Shown one piece after another: positions 33,515 through 46,320 of a stretch of DNA of 64,000 bases. The position numbers and the translations under genes are program-made. The notes under the pieces are model-generated. The model saw only the letters and a list, made by a program, of their open reading frames with translations, was not told where the DNA came from and did not search any database. Within the stretch, counting starts at the first letter, position 1. Each line of letters starts with the position of its first letter. The stretch comes from Blastocladiella emersonii ATCC 22665 (lineage: Eukaryota > Blastocladiomycota > Blastocladiomycetes > Blastocladiales > Blastocladiaceae): positions 2,046,001-2,110,000 of the forward strand of contig JANHCV010000002.1 of NCBI GenBank assembly GCA_025594325.1, in the 5' to 3' direction.

Positions 33515-36500
33515 TCACACGCGGTCGATCGCTCTCAGCGTACGCGAGAACGATGACGAGAGGGACGCAGTCGACGCCTGGCGCGACCCGAGTCGTGACG
33601 TCTTGGTCGAGGTCGCGCTGTCGCTGAGATCAATGGGCGCGCCGTTCGCCTCGCGGGCGCGCGTGACCAGGGCCCGGAGCGCGATGGCCACGTCGTTGCC
33701 CGTGACGCCCGCCTCGCGCGCGGCCGCGCCGATGACCGCGCGACGCAGGCGGTGGTACGCGTCCATGACCGCCACCGCGTCCGTGACCGCGGCCTTGAGC
33801 GTCTGCGCGCCTGAGCCCGTGCGCTGCACGAGCGCCTCGCGCGCGGCGCGGATCTCGTACAGCGTCGTCTGCCGCTGGCTCTCGACGAGGGCAATGTGCG
33901 CGGCGAGCGACTGCGCGAGGTGCTCGGTGAACTCGACGTCGTACACGTTCAGGTGAGGCGGGAGCGGCGCCGAGGTAGCCGACGTGATCGCCTTGGCGAG
34001 GACGTCCCAGTCGGTCTCGGCGGCGCTGAGCTTGGACTGCTGCTCCTCGACGAGGCTGACAATCTCGCGCTCGTTGGGCAGCGGGTTGAGTGGCGCGTTG
34101 AGCGCGCGGGCGAGCGACGCGAGGAACTCGCCGCGCTCGCAGTCGGCGTCCGTGAGCTGCGCCGTGAGCTCGATGGCGCGAGCCGAGAGCTCGCCATTGT
34201 GGGCCGTGAGGTCATCGACGCGGGCCGCGAGGTCGAGCACCGCCGAGTTGCTCAAGTTGACGTTGGCCGTGACGCGGCGGACGAGGTCGGTGACCGACGT
34301 GTTCTTGCGGTCCTCGCCAACGGCGTCGGCGAGCTCGTCCCACGCCTTGCGCGACTCCCGGAGGGCCTCTTCGGCCGCCTCGCGCTGCACGAACATGGCC
34401 GTCACCTCGGACTCGGCCTCGATCAGCTGCTTTTCGGCGGTACTCAAGAGAGTCTCGAGCTCGACCGCGTCCTCGAGGGCGACGAGAGTCACAGCAGCGA
34501 GCTGCGCGTCGTCGAGGTGCGTCGCGTGCAGGTGCGCGCGGATCGGCGCGAACGAGTCGGAGGGCGACGCGGGCGCGCGGTTGTCGAGGTGGTCGACGAG
34601 TGCGACCTTGATCTCGGTCAGCGACGCGGTCGGCGCGAGCGACAGGTTCAGGCGGAGGAAGGGGAGGAGCGACGCGAGCGCCGACGCGGCATCGGCGGCC
34701 GAGCTGCCCGGAACCGCTGCGAGGAGCTTGGGCACCCACTCTTTGGCGGCCTCGGACGCGCGCTGGAGCTGTTCGGTGACCGAGACGCCGTCGTTTGGCG
34801 CACCCGGGTGCAGCACGTTGACGAGCGCGAGCGCCGCCTTCTCGAGCGCCGTGCGCGACGTCTTGGTGCGGTGCAGCTGCGCAGCGACCTCGCCGAGGTT
34901 GCTCTGCAGCTTGGCCGCCTTGGACTGCAGGTCCTCGACGACGCGTTTGTGCCCAGCGCGGTGCTCGCGCAGCTCGCGGACCTCGGTGTCGAGCGAGTTG
35001 AGCTCGCGCTGCATCGCCGCCACCGTGTCCTGCATGACGACGGCCTGCGCCTCAATGTCGGCGACCGTGGGCAACGAGGCGCGCGGGGACGTGGGCCGTG
35101 GGGACGTTGCCGTAGCGTCGTCTCGGTTGATTCGAGCCGTGGAAATGTGCAGGGACTCCTTCGCTTCCTCGAATGCGGCGCGAATCGCGTTCATGTAGGC
35201 CTCGGCAAAGTCGTAAAAGTCGGACGGCGAGACGATCGGGCTGCCGCTGCGGTGGAAGACCTTGACGCGCACTTCGTGGCACATGGCGCGGAACGCGTCG
35301 AGGTCGCTGGACACGGCCGCGATCTCGCGCTCGAGCTCCTCGTTGTTGGCGAGTGCGTCGGCGAGCTGCTGCTCAAGGTCTGCGTTGCGCGCGCGCAGCG
35401 TCGTGCGCTCCTGGTTGAGCGCGACCGAGTGGTTGGTGTTGGTCACCTCAGCCGCACACGCCGCTGCCTCAGTCTCGGCGATGCGCTCGCGCAGGTCGGC
35501 TGCCTCGCGCTGGTACGCCGCCGAGTCTTGCCCGGCCGACGCGACCTGGGCCGCGAGCCCGCGGACGTGCGCCTCGAGCGCCGCCTTCTCGTCCTGCAGG
35601 GTACGGGCGTCGGCCACGGCCTCCTCGAGGGCGCGGGACAGGTCGGCGTTGGTGGTGCGCAGCACCGCGACCGTGTCGTCGACCTGGTCGGCGCTCCACT
35701 CGACCGTCTTGAGGTGGTCCTGGGCGAGCTGCAGCTCCTCGCGGAGCGCCGCGGCCTCGGCGCGGTCCGACTCGGCGGCAGCGGCGACGCGGCGGCGGTC
35801 GTCCTCGAGGGTCTGGATGCGCGCAACGAGCCGCTTGGCGTGGTTGCGCAGCTTCTCCATGGCGCGCGTCTGCTGCGTGAACTTGGCCGTCACCGTGTTG
35901 AGCTCGACCTGCGCCTGCTCGAGCTGCGCCGCGGCCGACTCGGCCTCTGACGCCTGCGCGGCGAGCTGCGACACGAGCGAGGCCCGCTCAGACTCGGCCG
36001 CCGTCGCCGCAGCCTCGAGCGAGCGAACGCGCTCGTCGCGCTTGGCGAGCTCCTCCTTGTACGCGGCGACCGCGTTGGCCTTGGTCTGGAGCGACTCGCG
36101 CAGCGCCTTGGCCTGTTCGGTGGCCTCGATGGCCGCGGCCTCGAACGTCTCGGCCTGCTTGACCCAGTGGTCGCGCGAGGACTGGTGGTCGGCCTCGAAC
36201 GACGCGAGCCGCGCCTTGCTCGCCGTGAGCTGCGATTCGAGCACGCGCACCTGGTCCTTGAGGTCGCGCGCGATCCCGATCTGCCGGTTGATCATGGCGT
36301 CCTTGAACTCGCACGAGCCCTCGAGCGACACGACGCGCTGCGTCAGCGCTTCGGACGCGCGCGACAGCTCGCGGATCTCGGACTGCGCGGCAGCGAGGCG
36401 CGCGTCGCGGTCGGCGAGCGTCGAGGTGGCGGCGCGCAGGCGGTCGTTGAGCGAGTCGACGGCGGCCTGCAACGCGGTGTGGTCGCGGACCTGCTCGTCG

Positions 36501-39500
36501 TCGCGCTGCTGGTTCGACTCTTGCTGCATCGATATCACGTCGCGGATGCGCGCCTGAGCGTCGGCGAGCTGGTTGGCGACCGCCGCACGCGCGCTCTCGG
36601 CTTCGGCGAGCTCGGCAGACAGCTCTGCGCGCTCGCGGTTGGCGCGCGCGAGGTCGCGGTGCAGCGACTCGACGGCCGCCTCGAGCTCGTGCTGGCGCTG
36701 CTCCGTCGCCGCGCTCGCCTGCGTGAGCGCCTCGGTCTGCGCGGCAACCGCGGCGCGGAGCTCCTCGACCTCGAGCTCAGCGGCGACCAGCGAGACGCGG
36801 GCCGCGTCGCGCTCGAAGGTCACGTCCTCGAGAACGCGGGCCGCGTCGCGGCGCTGGGCCTCGGACGCCTTGACCTTGGCCTCGGCCACCACGCGCGACC
36901 TGGACTCGCGCTCGAGCTCGGCATGCGCGGTACCCAGCCACCGCTCGAGCTCAGCGACGCGCGCCGAGCCCATCTTCACACTTGCCTCGCTTTCAGCGAG
37001 CTTGCTCTGCGCGGCGCTGAGCCGGTCCCGGGCCTCGTCGCGCTCGGTGACGGCCGCGAGGTGCAGCTGGCGCTCCTCGTTGAGCGAAGCCTCGAGCGCG
37101 ACCATCCCGCGCTCGATGCGGTCGGCGCGGGCGCGGGCGGACGCCGCCTCCTGGGCGTACGTCTGGACCTCGGACCGGTGCTGCTCCTCGGCGCGCTCCT
37201 GATCGTCTCGGAGGGCGACGAACGCGGCGGATGCATCCGCGGCGTCCGAGCGCGCGCGGCGGAGGGCGTCCGAGGCCGTCGCCGCATCCGACTCAGCCGA
37301 CCGCAGGCTGTCGCGGAGCGACGCGCACTCGGCGTCGCGCGCCTCGAGCGCCGCGCGGAGCGAGTCGAGCTCCGAGGTGCGTGCCGCGAGCTGCGACGCG
37401 AGCGACGTCGACTCGGCGGTCTGCGCGCTCAGCTGGTTGCGCAGGGCGAGGAGCTGCGTCGACTGCTCGCCGATCTGCGACCGCAGGAACGCCGCCTCCT
37501 CGACGCGCTCGCGCAGGTCCGCCTTGAGCCGGTCGACCTGCGACGCGAGCGCGACGAGCTCGATGCGCGACTCTGACATCACGTCGCCGCCGGCGCGGAC
37601 CTGGTTCTGCGCCGCTGCGAGGGCGCGGTCGCGGTCAGCGAGCGCCGCGGCGGCGGTCTCGCGGTCCTGGCGCGCGTCGCGCGCGAGCTGGTCGGCCGCC
37701 TGCTTGAAGTTCTGCGCCATGACCTCGGCGTTGCGCGCGCGCTCCTCGGCGTCCTCACGCGCCGCGTCCGACGCCGCGACCGTGGCCTCGAGCCGCGTGA
37801 CGCGGAGCTCGAGCACCGCCGCGTGTTCCTTGGCCGCATCGAGTTTGCCGGCCAGCTCGTCGCGTGTGCGGGTCAGCGTCTCGACCGACGCGGTCAGGAC
37901 GCGCGCGCGCTCGGCGTCCTGCGCCGTGGACTCGGCGCGCGCCGCGACCGACCGGCTCAGGTCCGCGATCTGCGACTGCGACGCGGCGCGCGTCCGGCGC
38001 AGGGTTTCCTTGACGCGCGCCAGGTCCGTCGCCTGACGGTGGATCGTGTTCTCGAGCTGCTCGATGTGCTGTGCCGCGAGCTGCGCGGCTTCCTCGGCCG
38101 AGGCGACACCGGACGCGGGCTTGGCGAGGAGCGGGACGGTGCCGTTGGACGCGCTGAGGGACGAGTCGGTCTCGGGCTCAGCGGTCGCCTGCGTCGGGAT
38201 GAGCACGTTGATAATGGACGCGTCCTTTTCGCGGGCCCACGCCGAGAACGAGTCGTGGTACGTCTGCGGGTCGCAGTCGGCGAGGTTCTACTCGACGATA
38301 CGAGGTCAATACGCGCCCTGCGTCATTCGATCGATCGATCGTACCGTAATACCGAGGGCTGACTCGAGCGAGCCGAGGAGCAGGTGAAGCTTGACGGCCT
38401 CGGGTTGCAGCACGACGACCTTGGTACTCGAGCCGCCAGCCGCCGCCTCCGTCGCCGCGTCGGCCGACGACGCTACGGACCGCTGCGCCTGCGCCTGCAT
38501 TGCGGCCCAGAACGCGCGGTTCTCGCGTGCCAGCCGCGCGTTCTCCATCTCGAGCCGGATGACCGCGTCGTTGCCACGGGTCGCGTCCTTGCTCCCCACC
38601 GCGTCGTCGTGGATCTCCTCGAACCGGCCCTCGACATCGGCGCTCGGCGCGCGCGGCATCGCCGCGGCATCGGCCGCTGCGGCCTCGGCGACGTGCCGCA
38701 GGTACTGCTCCTGCGCGACGGCGGCCTCTAGCCACTGGACCTGCTGCTGCAGGTTGGCGAGCTGGTCGTGCAGGACGGCAGCCGTGTCGCGCGGCGCGTG
38801 GTGCCCGTGCGCGAGCTCCATGTAGACTTGGTGCAGGAGGAGCGACTGGTTTTCGGCCGACACGGGCGGCATCGCGGGGGTTGCGGCCGTCACCGGCAAC
38901 GGTGCAGCTGGAGGCTCAGCGACCGCTTCGCCGAGCGTGTCGCGGCACCCGGCGAGGACGAGCTCGATCTGGTTGGCGCGGAACTGCTCGCGCAGGAACA
39001 TGTGCTGCAGGGCGACGAGCTCGCGCTCGACGACCGACGGGAGGATGAACCCCGTGGGCTCGCTCTGCTCTTGCGCAGCGACGACCTCGGACTCGGACCG
39101 CCGGCGCGCGACGATGGGCGAGCCCGTGTTGATCGAGGTCATGAGCGCCGTCTGCCGGTCCTGGCGCACGGGGACGACCGAGTCGAACGTCGCGACGCGC
39201 GCGCGGCCGTGTGGCGATGTCGCGGTGGGTGTCGGCGACAGGTTGAGGCTGGACGACGGGGAGACTGAGTACGGGCCGTCCTCGTCCTGGTCGGCGGCAA
39301 TGTAGCTCGGCGCGCCGGTCGGGAGCGACGGGCGCCGCGTGCGGGCGGTGGTGCTGGCGCGGGTCGGCGTGAGCCCCGGATCCGGGCTACGCTGCCCCGC
39401 GGCGCCCATGGTCGGCGGGCTCGAGGGCGGGCGGCGGACCCAGTGCATGCCGAGCCCCGCGGTGCTGAGGCCGGTGCCGAACCCCATGGCGGACGTCGGG

Positions 39501-39910
39501 CTGCCCGGGCTCGGGCGCCAGCCGAACGCGGGGTGTGTGCCGAGCGTGCTGCCCTGGCGGCTGAACGGCGACTGGACGAACGCGGACGGCGGGGTGACGG
39601 GGAGAACGGCGGCGGGCGACTTGGACGGCGACGCGGTGCCTGCCGTGGTCGCGCGTTTGCGGGCCGCGGTCGCGAGGCCGTCGAAGAGCGAGGGTGGCGG
39701 GAGGTTGGACTGCTGCCGCTGCTGCGCGCCAGGCGCAAAGTACTTGCCCGACGACGACATGGACCCGCCGAGCGCCGAGGCCATGGCCGACTGGTACGTG
39801 GCGGCTATGGGCGAGATGACGTGCGTCGGGGCCGAGGCCTTGCGCTCGTGCCGACTAAACGGCTCGCCCGCAAACGGCGCCGTCCGGATGTCGGGCGGCG
39901 CGGGAGACAT
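33515..39910 (-). CDS. Giant coiled-coil protein with disordered N-terminus
   Basis: Exons 39910..38345 and 38287..33515, with a 57-bp phase-0 intron (GTACGATCG...AGTAG); 2,112 residues. The first ~310 residues are Ser/Pro/Thr-rich and disordered. Coiled coil begins around HDQLANLQQQVQWLEAAVAQEQ, and from about residue 560 to 2,070 the chain is nearly continuous Ala/Glu/Arg/Leu heptads (AEELEAAV, LEQQLADALANNEELEREI), broken near DVMSESRIEL, VFHRSGSPIVSPSDFYDFAE and a less helical LPFLRLNLSLAPT region. The tail is Ser-rich. Length and composition fit a scaffold such as a centrosomal/basal-body, golgin or tether protein. No kinesin, myosin or GRIP signature is visible, so function is open. Confidence 0.85.
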
Positions 39911-40507
39911 GGCTGGGCCGGGTGGTGTAGTTGTATGTAGTCTATCTGTGAAGCATGGCAGCGATCGTGAGCAAGAGGTCCCGTTGCGGGTGGTGCACTC
40001 GGTGCATCGTACTTACTGGATCAGGTCGGCTCTGCCGCGTCTATGCTGCACATGCGGTGCGTCTGTAGTCTATCGATGCTATGATCCGTGCTTCGTGGAG
40101 TCGGGATCAGGGGGAGGGGGGAGAGGAGGGCGGGCCGGCTGCTGTGCTCCGGCTGGCGGGAGCGAGGTTCACTCACGGCTCATGCGTTGCAGTGTGTGTG
40201 TCATGGGTGCGGGACGTAATTTCCCGTCATACGAGTTGTATGGGCTGCGACACAAAAAAGCGGACGCGCGTCGCCGCAGCGCGCCGCGTAAAAATGTCTC
40301 GCACCGGTGTCCCGCGTGTGGCGCGACGCGACGCGGGGCGCAGGGCAACGTGTCACCCGGCGTCACCTGACCTTGAAATCAACCCGCGTCGCCCTCCCCG
40401 CCGCCACGCCTGCGCCGCGCTGGCTGCCGCGCCCCGTCTGATGCGAGTGTGTCGTCAGAACGGTTACGGTGGAACGTAGCGAAACGGAACCCCACGCACA
40501 CCCTACC
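39911..40507. promoter_or_regulatory. Divergent upstream region of coiled-coil gene and NOP53
   Basis: A 597-bp spacer between divergent start codons. A GGAGGGGGGAGAGG purine tract lies near 40112-40130 and GACGCGACGCGG near 40325. No gene recognised. Confidence 0.45.
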
Positions 40508-41881
40508 ATGAAGACTATCGCGCCGCCCTCGGCCAAGACGGCCCCCGTGGTGCCGCGCACCAAGCAGACGTCGCGCAAGGGCACCAAGAGCTGGCGCAAG
40601 AACGTCGACGTCACCACCGAGGAGGCCAAGCTCGACGATATCCGCGAGCAGGAGCGTCTCGGGTACGCGCCGCTGTCCCCGGATCGGTGATGTGGGCGGA
40701 TCGCTGACGCCCGTTCCCTCCTCCTAGTCTCGGCCGCGTCGAGACCAAGGCCGACGATGCCCTCTTCGAGACCGACACCAAGGGCGATGAGGAGAGTACG
40801 TTCATCTCCCGCGTCATCGCACACGCACGCGTATGCTCACCACCACGTCCATCTAGTCCGCAAGCGCGAGTTTGGCACGCGCAAGCTCCGCGTCGACGAG
40901 ATCCTGAAGCCCAAGTCGGGCGTGCTGGCCGTGTCGAGCAAGGTGCTCAAGGACGAGCCCGCGCGCAGCAAGCGCCAGTTCTCTGCGGCCGAGCTGGCGC
41001 GCATCGAGCGCAAGCAGCTCGCGCAGAAGCGCACGGCCAAGCACAAGGTCCCCGCCAAGAAGGAGACGTCGCTCGCCATCTGGGACGCGCCTGCGGAGCC
41101 CGAGACCGTGTCGACCGAGAACGGCGAGGATTTCCTGCCACCAAAGATCGAGATCAAGGTGCCCGTGACGATGCGCGAGCAGCCCAAGGCCAAGGTGGCG
41201 CTCCCCGCCGTCAAGGTGGCGCCCGCCGGCGCGTCGTACAACCCGACGCACGAGGACCACCAGAAGCTCGTGCAGGAGGCGATCCGCGAGGAGGAGGAGG
41301 CCATCGCCGAGCTGCAGAAGATCATGGCGCGCGTGCCCAAGGACCACGACGGCGGCGCCATGACCATCGATCTCGGCGAGGACGACGACGAGCCCGCGTC
41401 GGACGCCGAGGCGAGCGAGGCGTACGTGGCGCCCCTGACGCGCAAGCTGACGCGGGCCGAGCGCAACCGGCAGGCGCGGCGCATCGCGGCCGAGGCGGTG
41501 GCGGCGCGCAAGCGGCAGGAGAAGGAGATGGCGTCGCGCGTGGCGAGCCTCGAGCAGCTGCAAAAGGACCTGGAGCGGCTCGAGGCCGAGCGCCAGGACC
41601 GGCTGTCGGAGAAGCGGAAGCGCAAGGCCGAGAAGGAGCTGGCGCCGCTGCGCGGCAGCAAGGCCCACCGGTACACGGCGGCGCCGCTCGCCCTCGAGGT
41701 GCCGCTCACCGAGGACCTCGCCGGGTCGCTCGTCGGCGTCAAGCCCGAGGGCCACCTGCTCAAGGACCGGTTCACGTCGCTCCAGCAGCGCCGCCTGATC
41801 GAGGCCCGCGGGCTCGCAAAACACAAGCGCAAGTTTGCCCTCAAGGAGTACGAGAAGCGCGACTACCGCGAGTTCCAGTGA
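40508..41881 (+). CDS. NOP53: NOP53/GLTSCR2-type ribosome biogenesis protein
   Basis: Exons 40508..40662, 40728..40795, 40857..41881, with introns of 65 and 61 bp (both GTACG donors); 415 residues. Family features: N-terminal KTSRKGTKSWRKNVD-like segment (QTSRKGTKSWRKNVDV), LFETDTKGD, then KREFGTRKLRVDEIL, a central KRKQLAQKRTAKHK-type basic region, and a C-terminal PLTEDLAGSLVGVKPEGHLLKDRFTSLQQR followed by KFALKEYEKRDY. Nop53 docks the Mtr4/exosome to pre-60S particles for 7S rRNA processing. The C-terminal words match the family well. It is convergent with ISY1, with 119 bp between stop codons. Confidence 0.92.
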
Positions 41882-42000
41882 TGTGCAGGGGGTTGTTGGC
41901 CATAGTTTATGTAGCACTTGTAGATTTCTTCTTATTCCATTCACACTCGTCGCGTGCCGTCTTGCCAGTTGAGGATTTATTTTACACGGTCGTGGCACAA

Positions 42001-42836
42001 CTAGCTCGAGGACGAGGCGGGCAGGTATTTTGCGAGCAGCTCCTGTTTCCGGCGCTCGAGCATGAGGGCCTCAACGTCGGCGAGCGTTGGGATGAAGGTG
42101 AGGTTGGCGTGCTCGGCCGACTTGGCGAGCAGCGCGCCGACCTCGTCGTCGCCGTACAGGTCGGCGTCGGAGGGCGGGTCGCTGCCGAGCGCGGCGAGGT
42201 GGGCCTCGGTCCGGCTCGCCTCTTCCTGCTCGACGAACGCGGCGAGAGCGGGGTCGGTGCCGAGGAAGCCAAAGTACTCTGCATCGAGGCGCGACCGGTC
42301 CACCTTGGGCCCGTCGTTCTCGCGTTCGGTCGAGGCCTTGACTATGGACGAGGTGTGCGGTCAGTACGCATTCCTCTACCGCGAGTGAAGCGGAGAGGCG
42401 TACCCATGGTATCGAAAAACTCCTTGACGCCGGGGAGCTCCTTAGCGCGGCCAAAGTACTTGTACCCCTTCATCCCCGCGATCTCGGCGCCGTCCAGATC
42501 ACCACGGGCCCCACCACCGCCGCCCGCGCGCGTGTAGTCGGGCCCGCCGAGCTCGACGACGCGGCGCTCCCACAGCCACTTCTCCTTGAAGAGCTTGTTG
42601 ATGTCGTCGTTGAGCTCGCGGACCTGCGAGTCGGTGAGGCCCGGGTCGTGGATGCGCGACACCTTGCGGGTGATCTCGCGTACGACCTGGCCGCGCCACC
42701 GCTCGGCCTCGGCCAGCGTCGCGGCCATCTTGGTGTGCGGCGGGCGCTTGGCCGACTGCGACAGACCGAGCTCGGCCATCTCGGCCTCGCGGAACCGGAA
42801 CAGCATCGACTGCGCCTTTTCCTGGTTGCGCGCCAT
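42001..42836 (-). CDS. ISY1: Pre-mRNA splicing factor ISY1
   Basis: Exons 42836..42404 and 42341..42001, with a 62-bp phase-1 intron (GTACGCC...CATAG); 257 residues. The N-terminus MARNQEKAQSMLFRFREAE is the hallmark of Isy1, followed by AERWRGQVVREITRKVSRIHDPGLTDSQVRELNDDINKL, KWLWERRVVELGGPDY and MKGYKYFGRAKELPGVKEF. Isy1 is a component of the NineTeen-related complex that helps position the branch site in the catalytic spliceosome. The C-terminus is acidic and less conserved, as usual. Confidence 0.95.
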
Positions 42837-43242
42837 GGTGACGGGTGTGGTACGGGTTTAGAGGAGGGAGTGGGTGGATGGAGGGTCGACCTCGCTCGGC
42901 GCGACCAGCACAGCGTTCAAGTCACACGGCTGCGAAATCTGACGGCAGCGAGCACACACGCAGCGCGCAGTTGATTCGTTGCAGGAAGTGAGATTTGTGC
43001 GGCGCCCTAGCGTCCGCGTTGCATGTCCTTGGGCACGTCGAGGCGCGGCGCGCGGGCGCGTCATGGAGAGCGAGTCGCGCCGCCCCGTCGCGACGGGTCC
43101 TCTGCACATCAGGTGACTCGAATCAACACGCCGCGCTCTCCACCGCCGCGACGCGATTCTGTGCCGTCGCGAGGGTCAGCCGCCACGGCCAACCACGATT
43201 GCAACGTAGCACCACCACGTAAACCCCACGCAACGAAGCACC
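42837..43242. promoter_or_regulatory. Divergent upstream region of ISY1 and UTP13
   Basis: A 406-bp spacer between divergent start codons of two RNA-processing genes. It includes ACGCGCAGC and CACGTCGAGG words but no ACGCGTCTC motif. Confidence 0.5.
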
Positions 43243-46076
43243 ATGACGAGCGTCCCCGCGAAGCCAAGGCTCAAGGAGAGGTGAGTGGGCTGCTGGATGA
43301 ATCCCGATGCACCGAGACTGATCGCGTCGTGGGCTCCCATGTAGCTTCAAGAAGCTGCGGTCCCTCGGGCCCGTGTACACGGGCGGCACCGTGTGCCTCT
43401 CGTCCGACGCCAAGACGCTCTACTCGACCATCGACGAGGACGTGGTCATCGTCGATGTCGCATCCGGCCAGCAGCTGCACCGGATCCAGCCCGTACGGCT
43501 CCCCACGTCGCACGACGCGTGCTCGTACAGGATTTAACGCAAACCCCGCACGCGTAGAACGCCGATGCCGTGACCTCGTTCGCCGTGCAGCCCGACGGCC
43601 AGGCGCTCGTGGTGGCGACGCGCAGCCTGCAGCTCATCGCATACGACCTGACGTCGGCGGGCAGCCCCGCCAAGCTGCGCGCGTGGAAGGGCCACGAGGC
43701 GCCCGCGCTCGTCATGGACATTGACGCGACGTCGACGCTGGCCGCCACGGGCTCGGCCGACTCGACCGTCAAGGTCTGGGACATTGCCGGCGCCTACTGC
43801 ACCCACAACTTCAAGGGCCACTCGGGCGTCGTGTCAGCGATCCGCTTCCACAAGCTGACCCTGTTCTCGGGCGGCGAGGACGGCACCGTGCGCATGTGGG
43901 ACCTGCACAAGCGCGCGTGCGTCGCCGTGCTCAAGAACCACGTGTCGGTTGTGCGCGGCCTCGCCTTTGCCGACGAGGGCCGCACCCTCGTCTCGGCGTC
44001 GCGTGACAAGGTGCTCTGTGTGTGGGACGTGCCGTCGCGCCGCTCGCGCAAGGTCATCCCCGTCTTCGACAGCCTCGAGGCCGTGCAGTCGATTGGCGAC
44101 AACAAGGTCGTGTGCGCCGGCGAGCAGGGCCGCCTCCACGTCGTTGACCTCGCCGCCGACAAGCCCGAGCGGTCCGTCGTCATCGCGTCCGCCGGCCACG
44201 CCATCACCAACGTCATGGGCGCCGAGGACGCCGGCCTCATTGCCGCCGTCACCTCGGACCACAACATTGCCCTCGTCGACCCGCTTAACGACTTCCAGAC
44301 CACCAAGCAGATCGTCGGGTACAACGACGAGGTCATTGACGTCACCTTCACCGGCGAGAACTCGCAGTACCTCGCCGTCGCGACCAACAGCTCCGAGGTG
44401 CGTTTTTTTTTGCTCCTGTTACCGTCCGCTCGCGCGTGCTGACTCGCCCTCCTCGCGCGCATCCTCCAGATCAAGGTCTTCAACAAGGACAACAACGACT
44501 GCGAGCTCTTCTCGGGTCACGCCGGTGTCGTCTTCTGCCTCGCCTCGTCCAAGGACGGCCGCTGGCTCGCGTCCGGGTCCAAGGACAAGACGGCCAAGCT
44601 GTGGAAGGTCGGCTCCGACGACGAGGGCCGCCCGAAGCTGCGCAACCGCGCCGTCCTCACGGGCCACGCCGAGGCCATTGGCGCTATCGCCATGTCGCGC
44701 CGCGCCGGCCATTTCGCCGTGACCGGGTCGCAGGACCGCACCGTCAAGTTGTGGGACCTGCGCAAGTTCATGGACCCAACACTCGCGAATGGCGAGGAGG
44801 AGGACCAGGAGGAGGAGGAGGCCGAGACCGACGCCGTGACGGTGCGCGCCAAGTTTACGGTCAAGGCGCACGACAAGGACATCAACTCGGTCGCTGTTGC
44901 GCCCAACGACCGGTTCTTCGCGACGGCGTCGCAGGACAAGACGGCCAAGGTGTGGAGCACCGAGACCGGCGCGCTCGTCGGCGAGTGCAAGGGCCACCGG
45001 CGCGGCGTGTGGCGGTGCGCCTTCTCGCCCGTCGACCAGGTGCTCGCCACCTCGTCGGGCGACAAGACGGTCAAGCTGTGGAACCTCAAGGACTTCACGT
45101 GCCTGCGCACCTTCGAGGGACACACCCACTCGGTGCTCAACGTCATGTTCGTCAGCTTCGGCACCCAGCTCCTGTCGTCCGGGTCCGACGGCCTCGTCAA
45201 GCTCTGGACCATCAAGACCAACGAGTGCACCGCCACCCTCGACGCCCACGAGGACCGCGTCTGGGCCCTCACGTCCGCCGGCGGTGACGACTCGGTCATC
45301 ATCTCGGGCGGCGCCGACTCCATGATCCAGTTCTGGGAGGACTCGACCGTCGAGGAGCAGGAGAAGCGCCTCCGCGAGGAGCAGGATCTGCTCATCAAGT
45401 ACGTTTCGCTCGTCGGGATGTCGTGTTCACGTTCGGTGGCTGACCGCATCGCGCGCAATTAGGGAGCAGGACCTGTCCAACTACCTGCTTAAGAAGGACT
45501 ACAAGAACGCCATCCTCCTCGCCCTCTCGCTCAACAAGCCGTACCGCCTGCTCAAGATCATCGAGGAGGTGATGCGGAACAAGACGGACGGTACGCTTGC
45601 ACCTCGTTCATTTCTCGTTGAGTCCAACGCTGACTCTTCTTAACGACGCCCGTCCAGAATCGAGCATCACCGGCAGCGCCGCCATCGACGCGGTCCTCGG
45701 CTCGCTCCCGCTGTCCAAGGTCGAGACGCTGCTCGGGTTCGCGCGCGACTGGAACACGCACGCCAAGACGTCGGCCGTCGCGCACGTCGTGTTCCGCGTC
45801 ATCCTGCAGTCGCACCCGCTCGACGCGCTGCTCAAGATCGACGAGATCAAGGCCATTGCCGACGCCGTCGTCGCCTACTCGGACCGCCACGTCAACCGCC
45901 TCGACGACTGGATCACCCAGTCCTTCCTCCTCGACTTCACCCTCCACGCTATGGACGCGCTGTCGCCCTCGGCATTGGAAGACGGCGACGACGAGGATGA
46001 GGACGCGATGCAGATCGTCGACGGCAACGCTTCAGACGACGAGGTCACCAAGGGCAAGCGGAAACGCGACGACTAG
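43243..46076 (+). CDS. UTP13: UTP13/TBL3-type WD40 protein of the small-subunit processome
   Basis: Six exons: 43243..43280, 43345..43492, 43558..44397, 44470..45398, 45463..45590, 45658..46076; 833 residues. At least ten WD repeats are visible (for example GSADSTVKVWDIAG, SGGEDGTVRMWDLH, TGSQDRTVKLWDLRK, TASQDKTAKVWSTETG, ATSSGDKTVKLWNLKD, SSGSDGLVKLWTIK), forming tandem propellers. After STVEEQEKRLREEQDLLIK comes the helical Utp13-specific C-terminal domain (NYLLKKDYKNAILLALSLNKPYRLLKII). Utp13 is part of the UTP-B subcomplex needed for 18S rRNA maturation. An acidic insert (EEEDQEEEEAETDA) lies between repeats. Confidence 0.94.
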
Positions 46077-46240
46077 GTCGGCTCTCGCTGGTTTCGTTGC
46101 GCGCTTAACGCTTTGATCATTTATAAAGCTAGTACATGTCTATAATTTTTGCCACGCACCTCGTCCCCGCGATCAGGACCGCCGTGTCTCCCACGCCCAG
46201 GCCGACCCGCCAAGGCTCGCATCGCATCGCGCGGTTCCAG

Positions 46241-46249
46241 ACGCGTCTT
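46241..46249 (+). promoter_or_regulatory. Motif variant ACGCGTCTT upstream of 7TM copy 1
   Basis: ACGCGTCTT, one base from the shared word, 80 bp upstream of the first 7TM gene's ATG. Other array members carry copies further upstream. Confidence 0.35.
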
Positions 46250-46320
46250 TCCCCTGGGTTCCATCTCAATCCCGCGCAACCTTCTCGTCGCGACCGATCC
46301 ATGTAACTTATGAAAACGCG

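Noticed and set aside
33896-35950. A 684-codon forward open frame opposite the coiled-coil gene
   Set aside because: It is the mirror of a GC-rich, heptad-repeat reading frame; its composition (Arg, Val, Glu, Leu) and lack of motifs mark it as a shadow.
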